Assembly: GCA_021234155.1 (NCBI GenBank)
Contig: JAJEKV010000075.1
Location: 3,407,280 to 3,471,279 of the forward strand
Reading direction: 5' to 3'
Source of the DNA: Isoetes taiwanensis
Lineage: Eukaryota > Streptophyta > Lycopodiopsida > Isoetales > Isoetaceae
Length of the DNA: 64,000 nucleotides
Part shown: positions 21,231 to 32,610 of the stretch, piece after piece
Position numbering within the stretch: the stretch's first letter is position 1
Layout: each line of letters opens with the position of its first letter
The notes under the pieces: model-generated
The model's input: the letters and a program-made list of their open reading frames with translations, nothing else
Database searches by the model: none
What the model was told of the DNA's origin: nothing
Translations under genes and position numbers: made by a program

Positions 21231-22776
21231 ACCAGTGAGTTTGGGAAACAGATAGAACAGACTTTGGCCACGGATCCCGAGTTTTGTGAAATCTGGGCTA
21301 GTTTGAGTAAGGAGGCACGATCGATAAAGAACGCCAAGCTTTCCGCTTCATATAAGAAAGAGGGCAATTTGTTGTATCACAAGGATAAGTTATGTGTACC
21401 TCGATTTCCGGGTGCGTAAGTTAATCCTCCATGACACGCACAACACCCTATAGCCGGACATGCGGGTTTTATGAAGACCTATTTTAAAAATCCGCTCTAG
21501 TTACTTTTGGCCTTCCATGAAGAAGGATATTGCTAGATATATTAAGCAAAGTCAAGTGTGTCGGAAAACCAAAGGCGAGCAATTAAGAGTTCCGTGAGAG
21601 CTGCAGCCTTTGGATGTGCCCCACGCAAAATGGGAAGTAATAACCATGGATTTCATTGTGGGCCTTCCACGAACTCTCCGTGGCTATGATGCATTAATGG
21701 TGGTCGTCGACAAATTGTCAAAAATGGCTCACTTCTTGCCATGTCGTACCACCGAACAATTTCGCCTTCGACACCGCCTTGCTTTTATAAAGGAGATCTT
21801 CGGGTTGCACGGAATGCCACGGGTTATTGTATCGACGGGGATCCCAAATTTGTAAGTGCATTACGGAAGGATTTCTTCACCACCATACGCAGACCAAGCT
21901 CGCTATGAGTACCGCATATCATCCTCGACGGATGGTCGAGACAGGCGCACCAACCGTATCATAGAGGATATGCTCTGCGCAGCTATGTGTGGAGTAAGCA
22001 ATCCCAATGGGTGACTATATTTATCTAGTAGAATTTGCCTATAACAAAGATGAAACGAGTCTTCCAAAATGTCTCCTTTCATGATAAACTATGGTTATCA
22101 ATGCCTTACTCCTGACACATGGCACAACCCCGTGTCGAAAGTGGAAGTTTCTCAACAACTCCTCCTGGAGATGCAAGCTTTGGTCGACGAGGTACGTGGT
22201 TACTTGCTAGCTGCACGCAGTCGTCAAAAAAGTGTAGCAGATAAGCACAGGACCCCACGAGTCTTCCAGGTGGGTGAATCGGTTTGGCTTAAGATTAAGG
22301 TAAAACAAGCCAAGCTTAAGATTGGTAATTGCAAGAAGTTGGCACCCAGATGGGCGGGACCGTTCAAAATCACTGAACGTATTGGGGAGCAAGCATATCG
22401 CCTGGACTTGCCACCCCGCTTAAAGATCCACAAGGTTTTTCATGTGAGTCTTCTAAAGCAGCACACCCCTGATCCAGAGGAGGTTTTGGAAACCCCAACC
22501 CTCCTGGAAATGACAGAGGAGCAGCTAGAGATAGTACCTGAAGCTCTTCTTGATCGAGCTTATAAAATGTACCGGGAGGACTCAAATGCTACAATACTTG
22601 GTCAAGTGGAAACACTTGCCAGTGGAGGATGCTACATGGGTCATGGAAACAGATCTTGAGAAGCACTATCCGCATTTCATGCGCGAATCTCAAGGCCGCA
22701 CTATCAACGATGCTATCAACCCCGCTCCCGGCGGTAAGCTTGAAGACTTGATTCGCCGAGAATCAGTAGAGGGGTA
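21231..22776 (+). pseudogene. Integrase with chromodomain, copy B
   Basis: The zinc-binding part lies at 21420-21600 (HDTH..., then the SQVC..TK region) and the catalytic core at 21610-22070. The first D is in TMDFIVGLP; the second and third catalytic segments are damaged at 21830-21970 but intact in copy C. The open frame 22069-22659 holds SPFMINYGYQCLTPDTW, the basic linker and KIHKVFHVSLLKQH. The chromodomain spans about 22550-22690, shifted once, and ends KHYPHFMRESQGR. The chromodomain defines the chromovirus clade and excludes Tat/Ogre, the group otherwise known for extra ORFs before gag. Confidence 0.9.
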
Positions 22777-23391
22777 GATGCATCGTAGTTAACAACAATT
22801 CACCGATGATGGGATCACCTCATGTTCCTTAGGGCGTGGTGTCTTGTCAATGTGGACATGATTGCTTGAACCGCTTGTAAAGCATGTAGTTCATAGCCGC
22901 GTTCATATTGGCTATAATAGGAACCTGACCAGTCCTTAGGCCACAATGAACTGCGAAGTATAGGCATGATAGGTCCCTTGTAGATAAACTTTCTTTTATT
23001 TTCTTATAGGGGGTGGACCCTTCAACCACAATCTAATTATTTTTTGATCTATGAAAACTGATATAGTGACATGTGCGGGCCGAGCAAGCGATGCGTGACC
23101 TGCCCATGTATAGGGGTTCTTGATGACCCGACTTTCTCCGTTTTCATGGTGTTTACACATAGTTCTTTAGTGTTACACTGCTTTTGATATTGGACTTCGG
23201 TCCTTGAACTTTTTGATTATCATAATCATCTGAAATGCACTTTAGTGCTTAAACTGTTTTGAACTTCAAAAGCTTTAATATATTACCTTGGGAAACAAGG
23301 AATTATCTTCCTTTATAATGTGTTTTCTTTATTAGTATATCTTCAACTAACCCCAATGCCGGGACAAAGATTAATTCTAAGGAGGGGAGAA
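22777..23391 (+). other. 3' non-coding region and polypurine tract, copy B
   Basis: No supported gene. The purine tract AAGGAGGGGAGAA (23379-23391) directly precedes the LTR and is the plus-strand primer site. Confidence 0.75.
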
Positions 23392-25004
23392 TGTGGCGTT
23401 CCAAGTATTTATACGGTATAATGATAAATATGTTGACACGCCACCAGTATAGATACGCTACCATGGGGCATGGTAACCTAGGGGTTGACTTAAAAGGATT
23501 AAATTAGCTATGCTAATTTAATTGTTAAAGATAATAACCTACATTTAAGGGATCATTATTTATAAAGGATAATTAAACTAATTATCCTTTGAAGCAGCGC
23601 CACCACCCCAAACCCTGGTTGGCCAAGATGGTGAATGCTATTTTGGACCCATAAGGTGGATCACCACCCCGTATCCACCATAATCGACCTGAAATGAGCG
23701 CCTACCTTGGGATTGAGCCGAGAACCACCTTGCCCAAGTACTTGCACTGTGTGATCGAGCTGAGCATCGAAGTTTCGAAGGATGGAGGCACCAAACGATA
23801 ACGGGTCGAAAGAATACGGTGGGTGGCTAGTATAGGCTGATATTCTAGGGTAGCCCCTTTTGGGCACTTGTGTGTTGCCGTGTATGTTTCTCTGCTTTTA
23901 TTCATAGGAACTAACCCTTGGTTGAAAAGGTAAGTTCTCTTTATATTTTGATTCGGGTTTTGCTCTCAAAGGATGAATTGATAGTTATTTGCTTAGTTAG
24001 CACTCCCGAGATGGGGGATTACGGGAGGGTAGAGACCTCTGAGCCCATATATTGTAGTATGCTCCTAGATAAAGCCCCAGATTATCCCAATATCGCTGCT
24101 GTGCACAAGAACCCACCGGTCATAGATGCTATGGTAATGGCTTAGCACCGACAAGGAACACAAGTGGTGAAGTGGAGGTGGGGTCTTGCACAACATAAAA
24201 GGCTCTGGGACTCCTATAGCGAAGCTAGACCTCGAGAGCCCGGTCACGTAGAGGGCCGGGTATGGGTCCGACACTGGTGGGAAGGTGTGACCCGTATGGG
24301 GCACCTTGCACTTTGAGTAGATTTAGGGCGAGTAAGTCGGGTACGGATGCGGGGGTCGCTGACGCGGCACGTATTCTCTAGCTCGCCCATGGAGCCACTG
24401 TGATTCTGGAAGGGGACGCTTCCCTGACCTGCCTCATCGGACCGGGGCTTCATGAACCCTGGAGTAGGCTCAGCAGGTGATGCCTCGAGCCCGCCTCCCT
24501 AAGGCTATAGCGGCGCCATATAGCGTGAATTGACCCATCCGCAAAGTGTGCAATGGGAGGGGCGGATGGAGTGGACAACCCTAGCCAATGTTCTATGCCA
24601 GCCAACGCCATGTCGAGATTCCGTCTGCTGATCTCTTGAGGCCTAGCCGTCAGTCGATCCTCACTGGAGTCTGAACCGGGATAGAACCATGGGTTTGGGG
24701 TGTTTTCTTAGGTTTAGATGCATATTCTTTGCCGTTGGTATTTGGATGGATATGCCACCCTTCGTGGTGGTTATTTATATGTGATTTATGCTGTGTGCTA
24801 ACCCTTGTATTCACGCTTCCGCGACGTAGGAGCCCCACTGAAGGCGTGGGCCGAATGACCCCTTCGTGTCCTTCTTTCGGGCATCGTATTATAGATGGCC
24901 CGAAATAGACGGAGGGCCCTGCTCATGGCGAGTTGGTCGCCATGGGAGGGGAAAGTCCCCGTATGTATGCGTCCGAGGGTCGTATATGTTCAGGGAGCGT
25001 CACA
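23392..25004 (+). repeat. 3' LTR of copy B
   Basis: Starts TGTGGCGTTCCAAG and ends GGGAGCGTCACA, 1613 bp. The three U3 hairpins are at 23459-23475, 23500-23520 and 23564-23590, each with perfect arms and a 3-nt loop. It differs from the 5' LTR mainly by short indels. Confidence 0.95.
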
Positions 25005-26460
25005 TCTGGTGGACAAAAGAAACGTATTACAACCAGTGAAGGTCAGGGACTTCGTGAACATGTTGTAGAGTTTTTGAAAGTTGTGGATTCAATTGTCCGA
25101 AGAGGAAGGGAGTAACTGATTTGTTATAAGAGGTAAGATGCTTTGCCATCTCTAAGTAGACTATAAACATCTTTTAAGTCACAATGAGCTTGGATACATT
25201 GGCTAGTAAGATTATGGTCACATGCTTCTCAACTCCCAATGACATATTGTAACTATAGGTGACATCACGGAAGGATCAGAAACAATATTGGGATGACAAA
25301 ATGCGGCCTTATCATTATGTGGATGTGAAGGAGTTTGTCGGAAGATTCAAAACTTGAGCCTGCCGAGTTGACCCTCCTGGCAACTCGGGATCTTGTCAAA
25401 ACTTCCACTAATTCTAGGTTGATATTATGGTGAAGAATTGAATCTTCCTTTTGCACAGTTGAAATTACATACTCCAAACTCAATGGGAAAATACTTATGA
25501 ATTCAATGTAATTATATAAAGTTAACATCCAAAGACTTCACCATTCTCAACAAGTATAACATCTAACTGTGAACAATTCAACCCAGAAGCTTCGCTCAAC
25601 CACGCCTTGCTTGTTCACTGCACATTACTAGAAATCCATCCTCACTGAGATACAATATAATTACCACTGTCCATCAAGAATACAAGTTCAAAGGATGTAC
25701 TATCCACAATACTCGCAATATATATACATATATACTGCTAAGCAAGCTAAACAAAAGCTTTTTAACTCCAGATCACAACCGTGATCCTCAGCTACACTGT
25801 TGCCATCCGCGCAACCACTGCCTTTTTTGAAGTTTTCGTGCGAGCAATTTTTGGCCATTATTGACTTAGAATCAGCCTTACAGAGATGTTTCCAATCATT
25901 GATTACCTTCTCTAGCCTTATGAGTCTCCAACAAATTCATAATGTATCATATTTGCATGCAAAAAATCATGTGCAGGCTAATCATGGCAGCTCATAGCAC
26001 ACCTCAATTGATTAATAGCAAAACCCCCACCTGAGAATTTCTTCGTGGATAGACCTATGGATCCCTTGCAATTGATTGCGCCTCCAAAGATCGTTTTCTA
26101 GCTCCAAAAATCAAACTGCAGAAGAACAGACATAGTGCAGTCAATTCTGACTCAGCATCACTATTTCTGTTATAACTTTTGCATACAAATGAGTTTCGGC
26201 CTGATCAGACCCAATCCGGAAAGTTTACTCAGAAATCTTTCTAACATAAAAAAATCACCTAAAAAGGATCTCGGGTTGCCGAGATATGATGCTTCAAAAA
26301 TCGGGCTCCAAAACTGCCCATAATTGCTCCCTGCCTTCATGCTCTGCAACAATCCTTTTTCTAAACAGACAAAACCCTGAACTCATGCTGAATACATGCT
26401 ATACATGTGCACATACATACATAAGTACATATATTGGCCCATCAAGTGCCAAGGTCTGTT
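25005..26460. other. No gene; decayed retroelement DNA with an inverted LTR end
   Basis: No supported open frame. The segment 25359-25402 is the reverse complement of the LTR end at 26868-26906 (GACAAGATCCCGAGTTGCC...). Homology extends about 70 bp further into the LTR (words such as GGAAGAT..AATTCTTCACC). The rest (25540-26460) is LTR-like non-coding sequence without recognised boundaries. Confidence 0.45.
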
Positions 26461-26479
26461 ACAGTAATTAAATCGTCTA

Positions 26480-26575
26480 GACGGTTTTGCCCAGTTGGTT
26501 AAGGGCATGTCGGTTAGGAACGTTACATTTGGTATCAGAGCAGGTCTCGAGTTCGAGTCTCCATGGGTGTCTATA
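26480..26575 (+). other. PBS / tRNA-like segment
   Basis: TTGCCCAGTTGG (about 26487) is one base off the Pol III A-box, and GAGTTCGAGTCTCC (about 26549) resembles a B-box. Between them lies ...ACGTTACA followed by TTTGGTATCAGAGC, which is an LTR end plus a tRNA-Met PBS. It may be the PBS region of a deleted element or a tRNA-derived SINE head; the sequence does not decide. About 110 bp further on, a 3' end signature (GTGGGAGAGAC, then TGTAACGGGCC) follows. Confidence 0.4.
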
Positions 26576-26681
26576 TGCATGGGTAATTTGCAACGACTTG
26601 GTAATCATTGTGACATGGTATGACATAGACATGGTATAGCCTTGGATGCTCGAGGACGAGCATAGTTCTAGTGGGAGAGAC

Positions 26682-26915
26682 TGTAACGGGCCCATGGTAG
26701 ACCGCTCGAGTATTCGAACCTTGAATGTGCCTGTGGGGCGTTCCCGAGACACCGGCATAAATGGGCATAAATGGGTTGAATGCGAGTTTAGACTTTGGAT
26801 TTCAATTGCAAAGGAAGATATAATTCTTCACCTGAATTCATATGTACTAAATCTAGCCTTAAGTTAGACAAGATCCCGAGTTGCCCGGAGGGTCAACTCG
26901 GCAGGTCTCGTCACA
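26682..26915 (+). repeat. Short LTR-like segment of a second gypsy family
   Basis: Begins TGTAACGGGCCC right after a purine-rich GTGGGAGAGAC and ends CTCGTCACA, followed after two bases by a PBS (26918-26929, TGGTATCAGAGC). At 234 bp it is short for a gypsy LTR and may be internally deleted. Confidence 0.55.
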
Positions 26916-27020
26916 ATTGGTATCAGAGCGTGTTGGATTAGTGGGAGTTTGAGAATGATTCATGCTCTTGAAGTGGGTTGTTAATGTTTCTATTGTCTAC
27001 GTGCAGAATAGTAAGAGATC

Positions 27021-28220
27021 ATGGATGCTGGTGGTGCTAGTAGTGCAGGGGGAGATGGAGCCGATGGAGCTCCAGATGTAACTAGTATTCTGTAAGCTAT
27101 TCAGCAAGCCTTGCAGCAGAGTGCATCACAGCAAAAGAGTGAGGTTGAGAAAGCTATTGATAAGGTGTTGAAGGACACCAAAAGAGAAGTGTTCACAGGT
27201 GAGAACACAACAGGGGATGATGCTGATGCCTGGCTCCGTGGGGTAGAGTTTTATTTTGATTTGATCAAATCACAAGATTTTGTGAAGGCTCTCCTTGCTC
27301 AGGCAATGTTAGGAGGCTTTGCAAGAGTTTGGTGGGAGACATGCATGATTGATCTGGGGAAGACTCCCGTACAGGCTACATGGGCTGATTTTAAGACCGC
27401 TTTTGAGGGTCATTTCACACCTCTAGGGTACAAGGTCGAGAAGATGAACGAGTTCTTTGATTGTGTACAGACGAGCACAGTAGCAGATTACAATGAGAGG
27501 TTTAGAAGGTTGCAGCCTCATTGTCCTGCTATGGATAAAGTCAAGTTGTGTTCTAGATTTGTGAAGGGCCTTCATGTGGATATCAAGAGTACGATGTCAG
27601 GAGTTGCCTATAAAGACCTTGAGGAGGTTGTTCGGATTGCCAAAAGCCGAGAAACAAATTTGGCAGAGAAAGCTGCATTAGAAACCCAAAGAAAGAGACA
27701 GGCACCTTCCTCTTGGCCAGCTGAGAATTCGTATGGCTAAAGACAATCATTTAGAGGGGAGCCATCTGCTAACCAATGTGTAGAGGTTCAGAGCAACAAT
27801 ATGAGGAATCGGGCAAGTAGCCAGATTGAAGGTAGTAAGTTACCCCCACGACTCACTGATGAGGAGAGGCAGCGGTGCTTTGAAGAGGGGCGTTGTTTCT
27901 GTTGTAGGGCAACAGGCCACACAAGAAACAATTGCCCAGTATTTGGCAGTATTGAGGGACGTAGCTCCTCAATGCCCATGGATTCACAACAGCTAGATAG
28001 AAGTGTCATGGGAGCAGAACGATCCAATCGATGTCCAAATGCTGGTAGAGGCAGAGGCCGTGAAGAACCTCGATGGAATCAAAGGGAGCGTCAGCCAGAG
28101 AAAAGATGGGGTACAGATGATAGAATCATTGAGCGAAGGCAGCCGAGTGGTGAAGCTAGCACCAAATGGTTGTGTACGCCGCCGAAGCTCCACGTGATAG
28201 AGCGCAAGAAGCTTCTGTAG
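27021..28220 (+). pseudogene. gag relic of a second Ty3/gypsy family
   Basis: The start ATG at 27021 (MDAGGASSAGGDGADGAPD) lies about 90 bases after the PBS. One frame runs to 28220 with two in-frame TAA stops (27093 and 27738). The gag domain is clear (REVFTGENTTGDDADAWLRG, ARVWWETCMIDLG, FEGHFTPLGYK), followed by a zinc knuckle CFCCRATGHTRNNC (CX2CX4HX4C). Pol is missing downstream except for a small inverted RT piece. Not the same family as copies A-C. Confidence 0.85.
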
Positions 28221-28357
28221 TGCAAATTCCAGGTAAGGTTCATGATGGTTTTGCTTTTGTCTCATTGTTGTAGCAGTTTGTGTATTTTGCTTTAGATTGC
28301 TAGTGCAAATTGTCAGTAAGCATGACAGTTCCTAGGATTGACCCATGAGGACATGGG

Positions 28358-28490
28358 TTATGACAAAGTCATCGAGATATTGTAGAAGACATCGTTCATC
28401 AACCTCATGAATGTAGCAGGGGCATTAGTTAGCCCAAAAGGCATAACGGTAAACTCATAATGCTCATTGCGTGTCCAAAAACAAGGGTGA
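28358..28490 (-). pseudogene. Ty3/gypsy RT fragment
   Basis: On the minus strand: [20 protein letters not shown] and RLMNDVF, an RT block of about 40 residues. It is nearly identical in wording to the block in copies B and C, but has no neighbouring pol. Opposite in strand to the gag relic at 27021. Confidence 0.8.
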
Positions 28491-28859
28491 CATTCCCAAA
28501 AAAATTGATGAGCAAGTTTGAGTGCAATGATATGATAAGTTGCAACTCTACTACCACTAGGTGGAAATTTCACCCAAGCATAGTAAATACACAAGGGAGG
28601 AATGTAACTGGGGTCCTCTATTTTGGAATTCAATGGCCTGCAAAGTCAATTAAAATGTTAAAAACTATTTTGATGGGATGCTTCTACTAGCTGGTTACCA
28701 CATCTCTAGAGGAGGAAAAGGATTTGGTTTATGAAGATCATCTATAGGATCTTCGTGGAATCAAGGGAGCTTTAGAAAGGGCTAGAGTTCTAGCTACCAT
28801 GCTATGAATGTTGATCGTATACTAATTTTAGAGAACAGGCTCCCAGAATTTGAAATCAG
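28491..28859. other. No gene seen
   Basis: AT-rich, no supported frame. It separates the RT fragment from the LINE relic. Confidence 0.3.
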
Positions 28860-30125
28860 TTCCCTAGAAGGCTGGGTAGGCAACAAAAGGTACCAAATGG
28901 GTCGTTGAAATTTTGTGGAAGGGGCCAATTAGTAATCTTCAGGATGTAGGTATGGATGGAAGGTGGCAAGTAGTAAAATTGGAAACAAATAATGTTCAAT
29001 GGGGTGTGATTAATATCTATACCACTAACCATCTTGCAGAAAGAACTGTATTGTGGAGGAAAATTATGGCATGGTTGATGCATCGGCTTGGGAAAATTTG
29101 GATTCTAGGTGGCGACCTCAATATGGCAATATATGGGATCAAAAACTTGCTTTACGTGGGTGTTTCGGGAGAGGAGTATGTAGCATGAGATTATATTTTG
29201 AAAAAATGTGGATTTGTTCTTCCCCATCCATCAAACACCCCATTCTCATGCTGAAATAAAAAGTTGTTGATAGGATATACTGCTTCTAGATAAATAGTCG
29301 GCTCCCTTCATGGATAGATGTTTTGTGGAAGGGGACCTTGCTTTCTCCCAGTCAGATCATGTGCCACAAAGACTAGTATTTGAGGACCTTCCCTCTGCCA
29401 GATGTAGAGGTAATGTTTCATTCAAATTCAATACAAGTCTCATAAGGAAGGATACATTAGATCAGTCAAGAGAGGAAGAGCTCCCTAGCATGAGAGCATG
29501 GGTTGAAAGATTGATGTAGTGAAATATTGGCATAAAAAGTGGGGGAGACAATGGACAAATGATTTTTGCAGATCTAAGGCTGATCTCTAAAATCAAATTC
29601 ATCAAGTCATGCAGGATTTGGTGTCAGATCCATTTGATATTATCTTCCAGGCATTTGAGGAAGAGGAAAGTACCAAAATCAAAGCCGTTGAGAAGGAAGA
29701 AGCACGTGGAGCAGCAGCAAAATCTAAGACTAAGTGGTATGTTGAAGTGGATCATGAAAGCTCTAGATGTTTTCTTAGAATGGCTGGAGCAAGGTTGGCA
29801 GAAAATATTGTAACCTCAGCTATCAATGACCAAAATCAGGTCCTTAAAGGAGAGATGGAAATCAAATCATTTTTCAGAGATAGTTATGAAGCGCTCTTCA
29901 AGGAATAACCTCTTCCAAGTGACTATCATACTCAATGTTCTTCGTGGTTACCCTCTCTGTGTCAAGATATTGCAATAAGTGATGATGAGAATAAAGTATT
30001 TCTTCAAGAACCAGGAGAGGCAAAAAAACTATAAGGTTCTCTCCTCCTTAGTATCTAGGAAATCCCCAGGATCAGATGGGTTTCCTCAGATTCTATGTAG
30101 GAAAGTTCATCTGACAGAAGACAAC
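28860..30125 (+). pseudogene. LINE relic: endonuclease and start of RT
   Basis: Endonuclease blocks: WQVVKLETNNVQWGVINIYT (about 28965-29030), WILGGDLNM (about 29098) and SQSDHVPQRLVF (about 29352). A linker frame (29609-29908) contains KTKWYVEVDHESSRCFLRMA. The first RT block is SPGSDGFPQ (about 30063). Stops and frameshifts separate the parts, and the RT core is absent. Confidence 0.75.
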
Positions 30126-31619
30126 TAAGGTTGCATGGCCAAAAATGTGCCGGATAGGAAAGATGGGGGATTGGGATGCAAAGATCCAATAATACAAGGC
30201 AGAGCTCTTGCAACTAATTTTGTTTGAAGGGCAATTCAAAACAATAGATCCCCGACTATTGAATTCGTAAGATATTGGCTCAAGCAGGGCAACATACGAA
30301 GTAGACCTTCCACCCTTAGAGATGAGACTGGATCATACTTCTTTAAGTTTACCAAGGCATGTCCCCAATGATGAAGGAAATTTTGAGGGCTTGGCTGAGC
30401 GATCAGCTCCCATTGCACCTACACACCCTCGTGTTTTTGTAAAACGTCGTGCTGCAGGAATCTACAAGGTGGGACATATATGGGAAAATGACAACTAGAT
30501 TTTATGGACAAGACTTAAAGCTTTAGTTCAAGGTGTAGGGGTAAGGGATAGGAGGGTGTTCAAAGTGATAAGAAAAAATGTCAAAAAGAAATATGGGTGT
30601 CTAGGGGTGTCTGAAGTATATAAGGTTAGAAAAATCTATGGTTTGCTAATGCTGCCTTCCCCACTAAAGATTGCTGACATATTGGGGCTAGATCAAGCTG
30701 AGACCAAGGAGTTAATAACTAAGTAATGGACTTCCCTATGCTTGAGGAAGCTACAATTCTTTCATTGAGTCAGCCTACAAGAAGGGTTATGCAGTATGAC
30801 CTGGTTATTGAATAGGAAAATTGTTCAACATGATCATTGTGCATTAGCTCGTGGCGTCTTTGAGACATTAGATCTTCTATTCTTCTGTTCGTAGATAGCG
30901 AACTTTTGGAGGTGGGTGAGCTCGACATTGGGCTAGAAGTATGTCATATGTCATGGTCAGCCATATTACTACGTACAGGTGAATATATCATCCAATTCAC
31001 ACTTACAAACATAGCTTCTTTGGTATATATGAAAACATTGATGTGCAGTTGCTCTTGGTGGCCTATCCATATCGCTAGTTATGATAAGAAACTACTTCAG
31101 CCAATAGATTGCCTTCATGGACGTAGCCCAGCATCGTAAGTTTGGGTGTAATTATGAAAGGAAGTTGGACAGGGTTGGAAGCCTCAAGGGATTCTATGAT
31201 GTCTTCAAATGTCACTAGGAAGGATATAATTATATTTTTGGGTGAGAAATGATACACATTAGATGATGCTCAATCATCGTGCAATAGGGATTTCCTTAAC
31301 TTTCTAGCATGGAAAATGCCAAGAGCATAGGGTAGTACCTAACCCCGGGATGAAAAAAGCATATAGTTAAGTTTTTTATTCAATTGCAATTTTTTCTAAT
31401 AAAAGAGGTGAGGTGGCATTCTTATTTAATAAGAAAAAAGTGGTCTTGACACCATCATTTATGAATGGACTATCTAGGAAATTTCTTTTCTATAATCATC
31501 TTCAAAGGCCCGTAACTTACAATAGAGGGGTCAGATGAAGGTGGGGCCCACGCCTTTGAATTCCTCTTGTCGAGAGCTTTCTAATGAGTAGTCGTTCCAT
31601 CATAGTTAGAGGCAATGTG
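30126..31619. other. No recognised gene
   Basis: Only short frames, none with a family I recognise. The segment near 31545-31600 (TCGAGAGCTTTCTAATGAGTAG) resembles LTR-type non-coding sequence. Confidence 0.3.
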
Positions 31620-32610
31620 ATCGAATATTGAGAATCTTCTTGGAATCATGGAATCTTACAGATTAGGAATCTCTATGTGATTTCCATAGAATCGTCATGG
31701 GATCTTAGAGAATCTAGAGGAATCTTATTGGAATATTAGAGAATCTATGGGAATCAAAAGAGAATCTTTGGGAATCTAAGGAATCCTAGGGAATTCAAAA
31801 TCTATTTGAGGAATCTTCATAGAATCTTAGAGAATCTATGGGAATCTCGATGGAATCTTAGAGAACCTAAGGGAATCTTGATAGAATCGTGGAGAATTTA
31901 AAGGAATCTTTGTAGAATCCAATGGAATTTACAAGAATCTTGGGAATCTATAGGAATCTCACGAGAATCTCTGGAAATCTTAATAAAGTTTTTGGCAATT
32001 TAGGGGGATCTTGATGGAATCTTAGAGAATCTAGAGGAACCTTTATAGGATCCTAAATAATCTAAGAGAATTTACATAGAATATTGAGAAATGGGAACCT
32101 TGAGAGAATCTTTGAGGACCTAGGCCAATCTAAAGGGATCTCCATAAAATCTTTCAGATTTTAAGGGAATCTTGATGGAATATTGGAAAATCTAGGGGAA
32201 TCTACATGGAATCTATGGAAATCTTGGAAGAATCTTTGGAGATCTAAGGGAAATCTAAGGGGATCTTAATAAAATCTTTGAGACTCTAGGGGAATCTTGA
32301 TGGAATATTGGAGAATCTAGGGTAATCTTTATAGAATTTAAGGGAATCTAGGGGTAACCTATATAGAATCTTGACAGACCTAGAGGAATCTTGGAATAGA
32401 GAATTTAGGAAATCTATAGGAATTTTAGAGGAATATTTGAAAATCTAAGAGAATCTAAAGGAATGTCTATAGAATCTTATAGAATCTCGAGGATTATCAA
32501 GATATCTTGTGAAATATAAGAAAAAATTGATGGAATCTCAAAGAATCTAGGGGAATCTTTACATTAACTTAGAGAATCTAAGAGTCTTTATAGAATCTTC
32601 ATTGGATGGC
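31620..32610. repeat. Degenerate GAATCT minisatellite, ~1 kb
   Basis: The word GAATCT or a one-base variant recurs every 10-16 bases for nearly 1 kb, in a loose longer unit such as GGGAATCTTGATGGAATCTT plus AGAGAATCTA. Copies are strongly diverged. No open frame of note. Confidence 0.85.

Larger units (their letters stand above)
11769..25004 (+). mobile_element. Chromovirus copy B, near full length (13.2 kb), with H3-bearing pre-gag cassette
   Basis: Order: 5' LTR (lacking its first ~7 bases), PBS for initiator tRNA-Met, leader with telomere-like repeats, ORF1 (coiled coil + H3), ORF2, ORF3, gag, protease, RT, RNase H, integrase with chromodomain, polypurine tract, 3' LTR. It is large for a chromovirus because of about 4 kb of extra coding DNA before gag. 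All long genes carry frameshifts. Because these cluster at CAG/CTG-type sites, some may be sequence errors and not decay. No target-site duplication can be read, because the 5' end was rearranged. Confidence 0.92.

Noticed and set aside
11769-25004. Ogre/Tat element, because of extra ORFs before gag
   Set aside because: The integrase carries a C-terminal chromodomain and pol blocks read as a chromovirus; Tat elements lack this.
26480-26575. Functional tRNA gene
   Set aside because: A- and B-box words are present but no cloverleaf with paired acceptor and anticodon arms can be drawn.
28358-28490. RT fragment as the pol of the gag relic at 27021
   Set aside because: It is on the opposite strand and its wording matches the copy A-C family.
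31620-32610. CRISPR array
   Set aside because: Repeats are diverged and immediately adjacent, without uniform spacers, and the DNA is plant nuclear.
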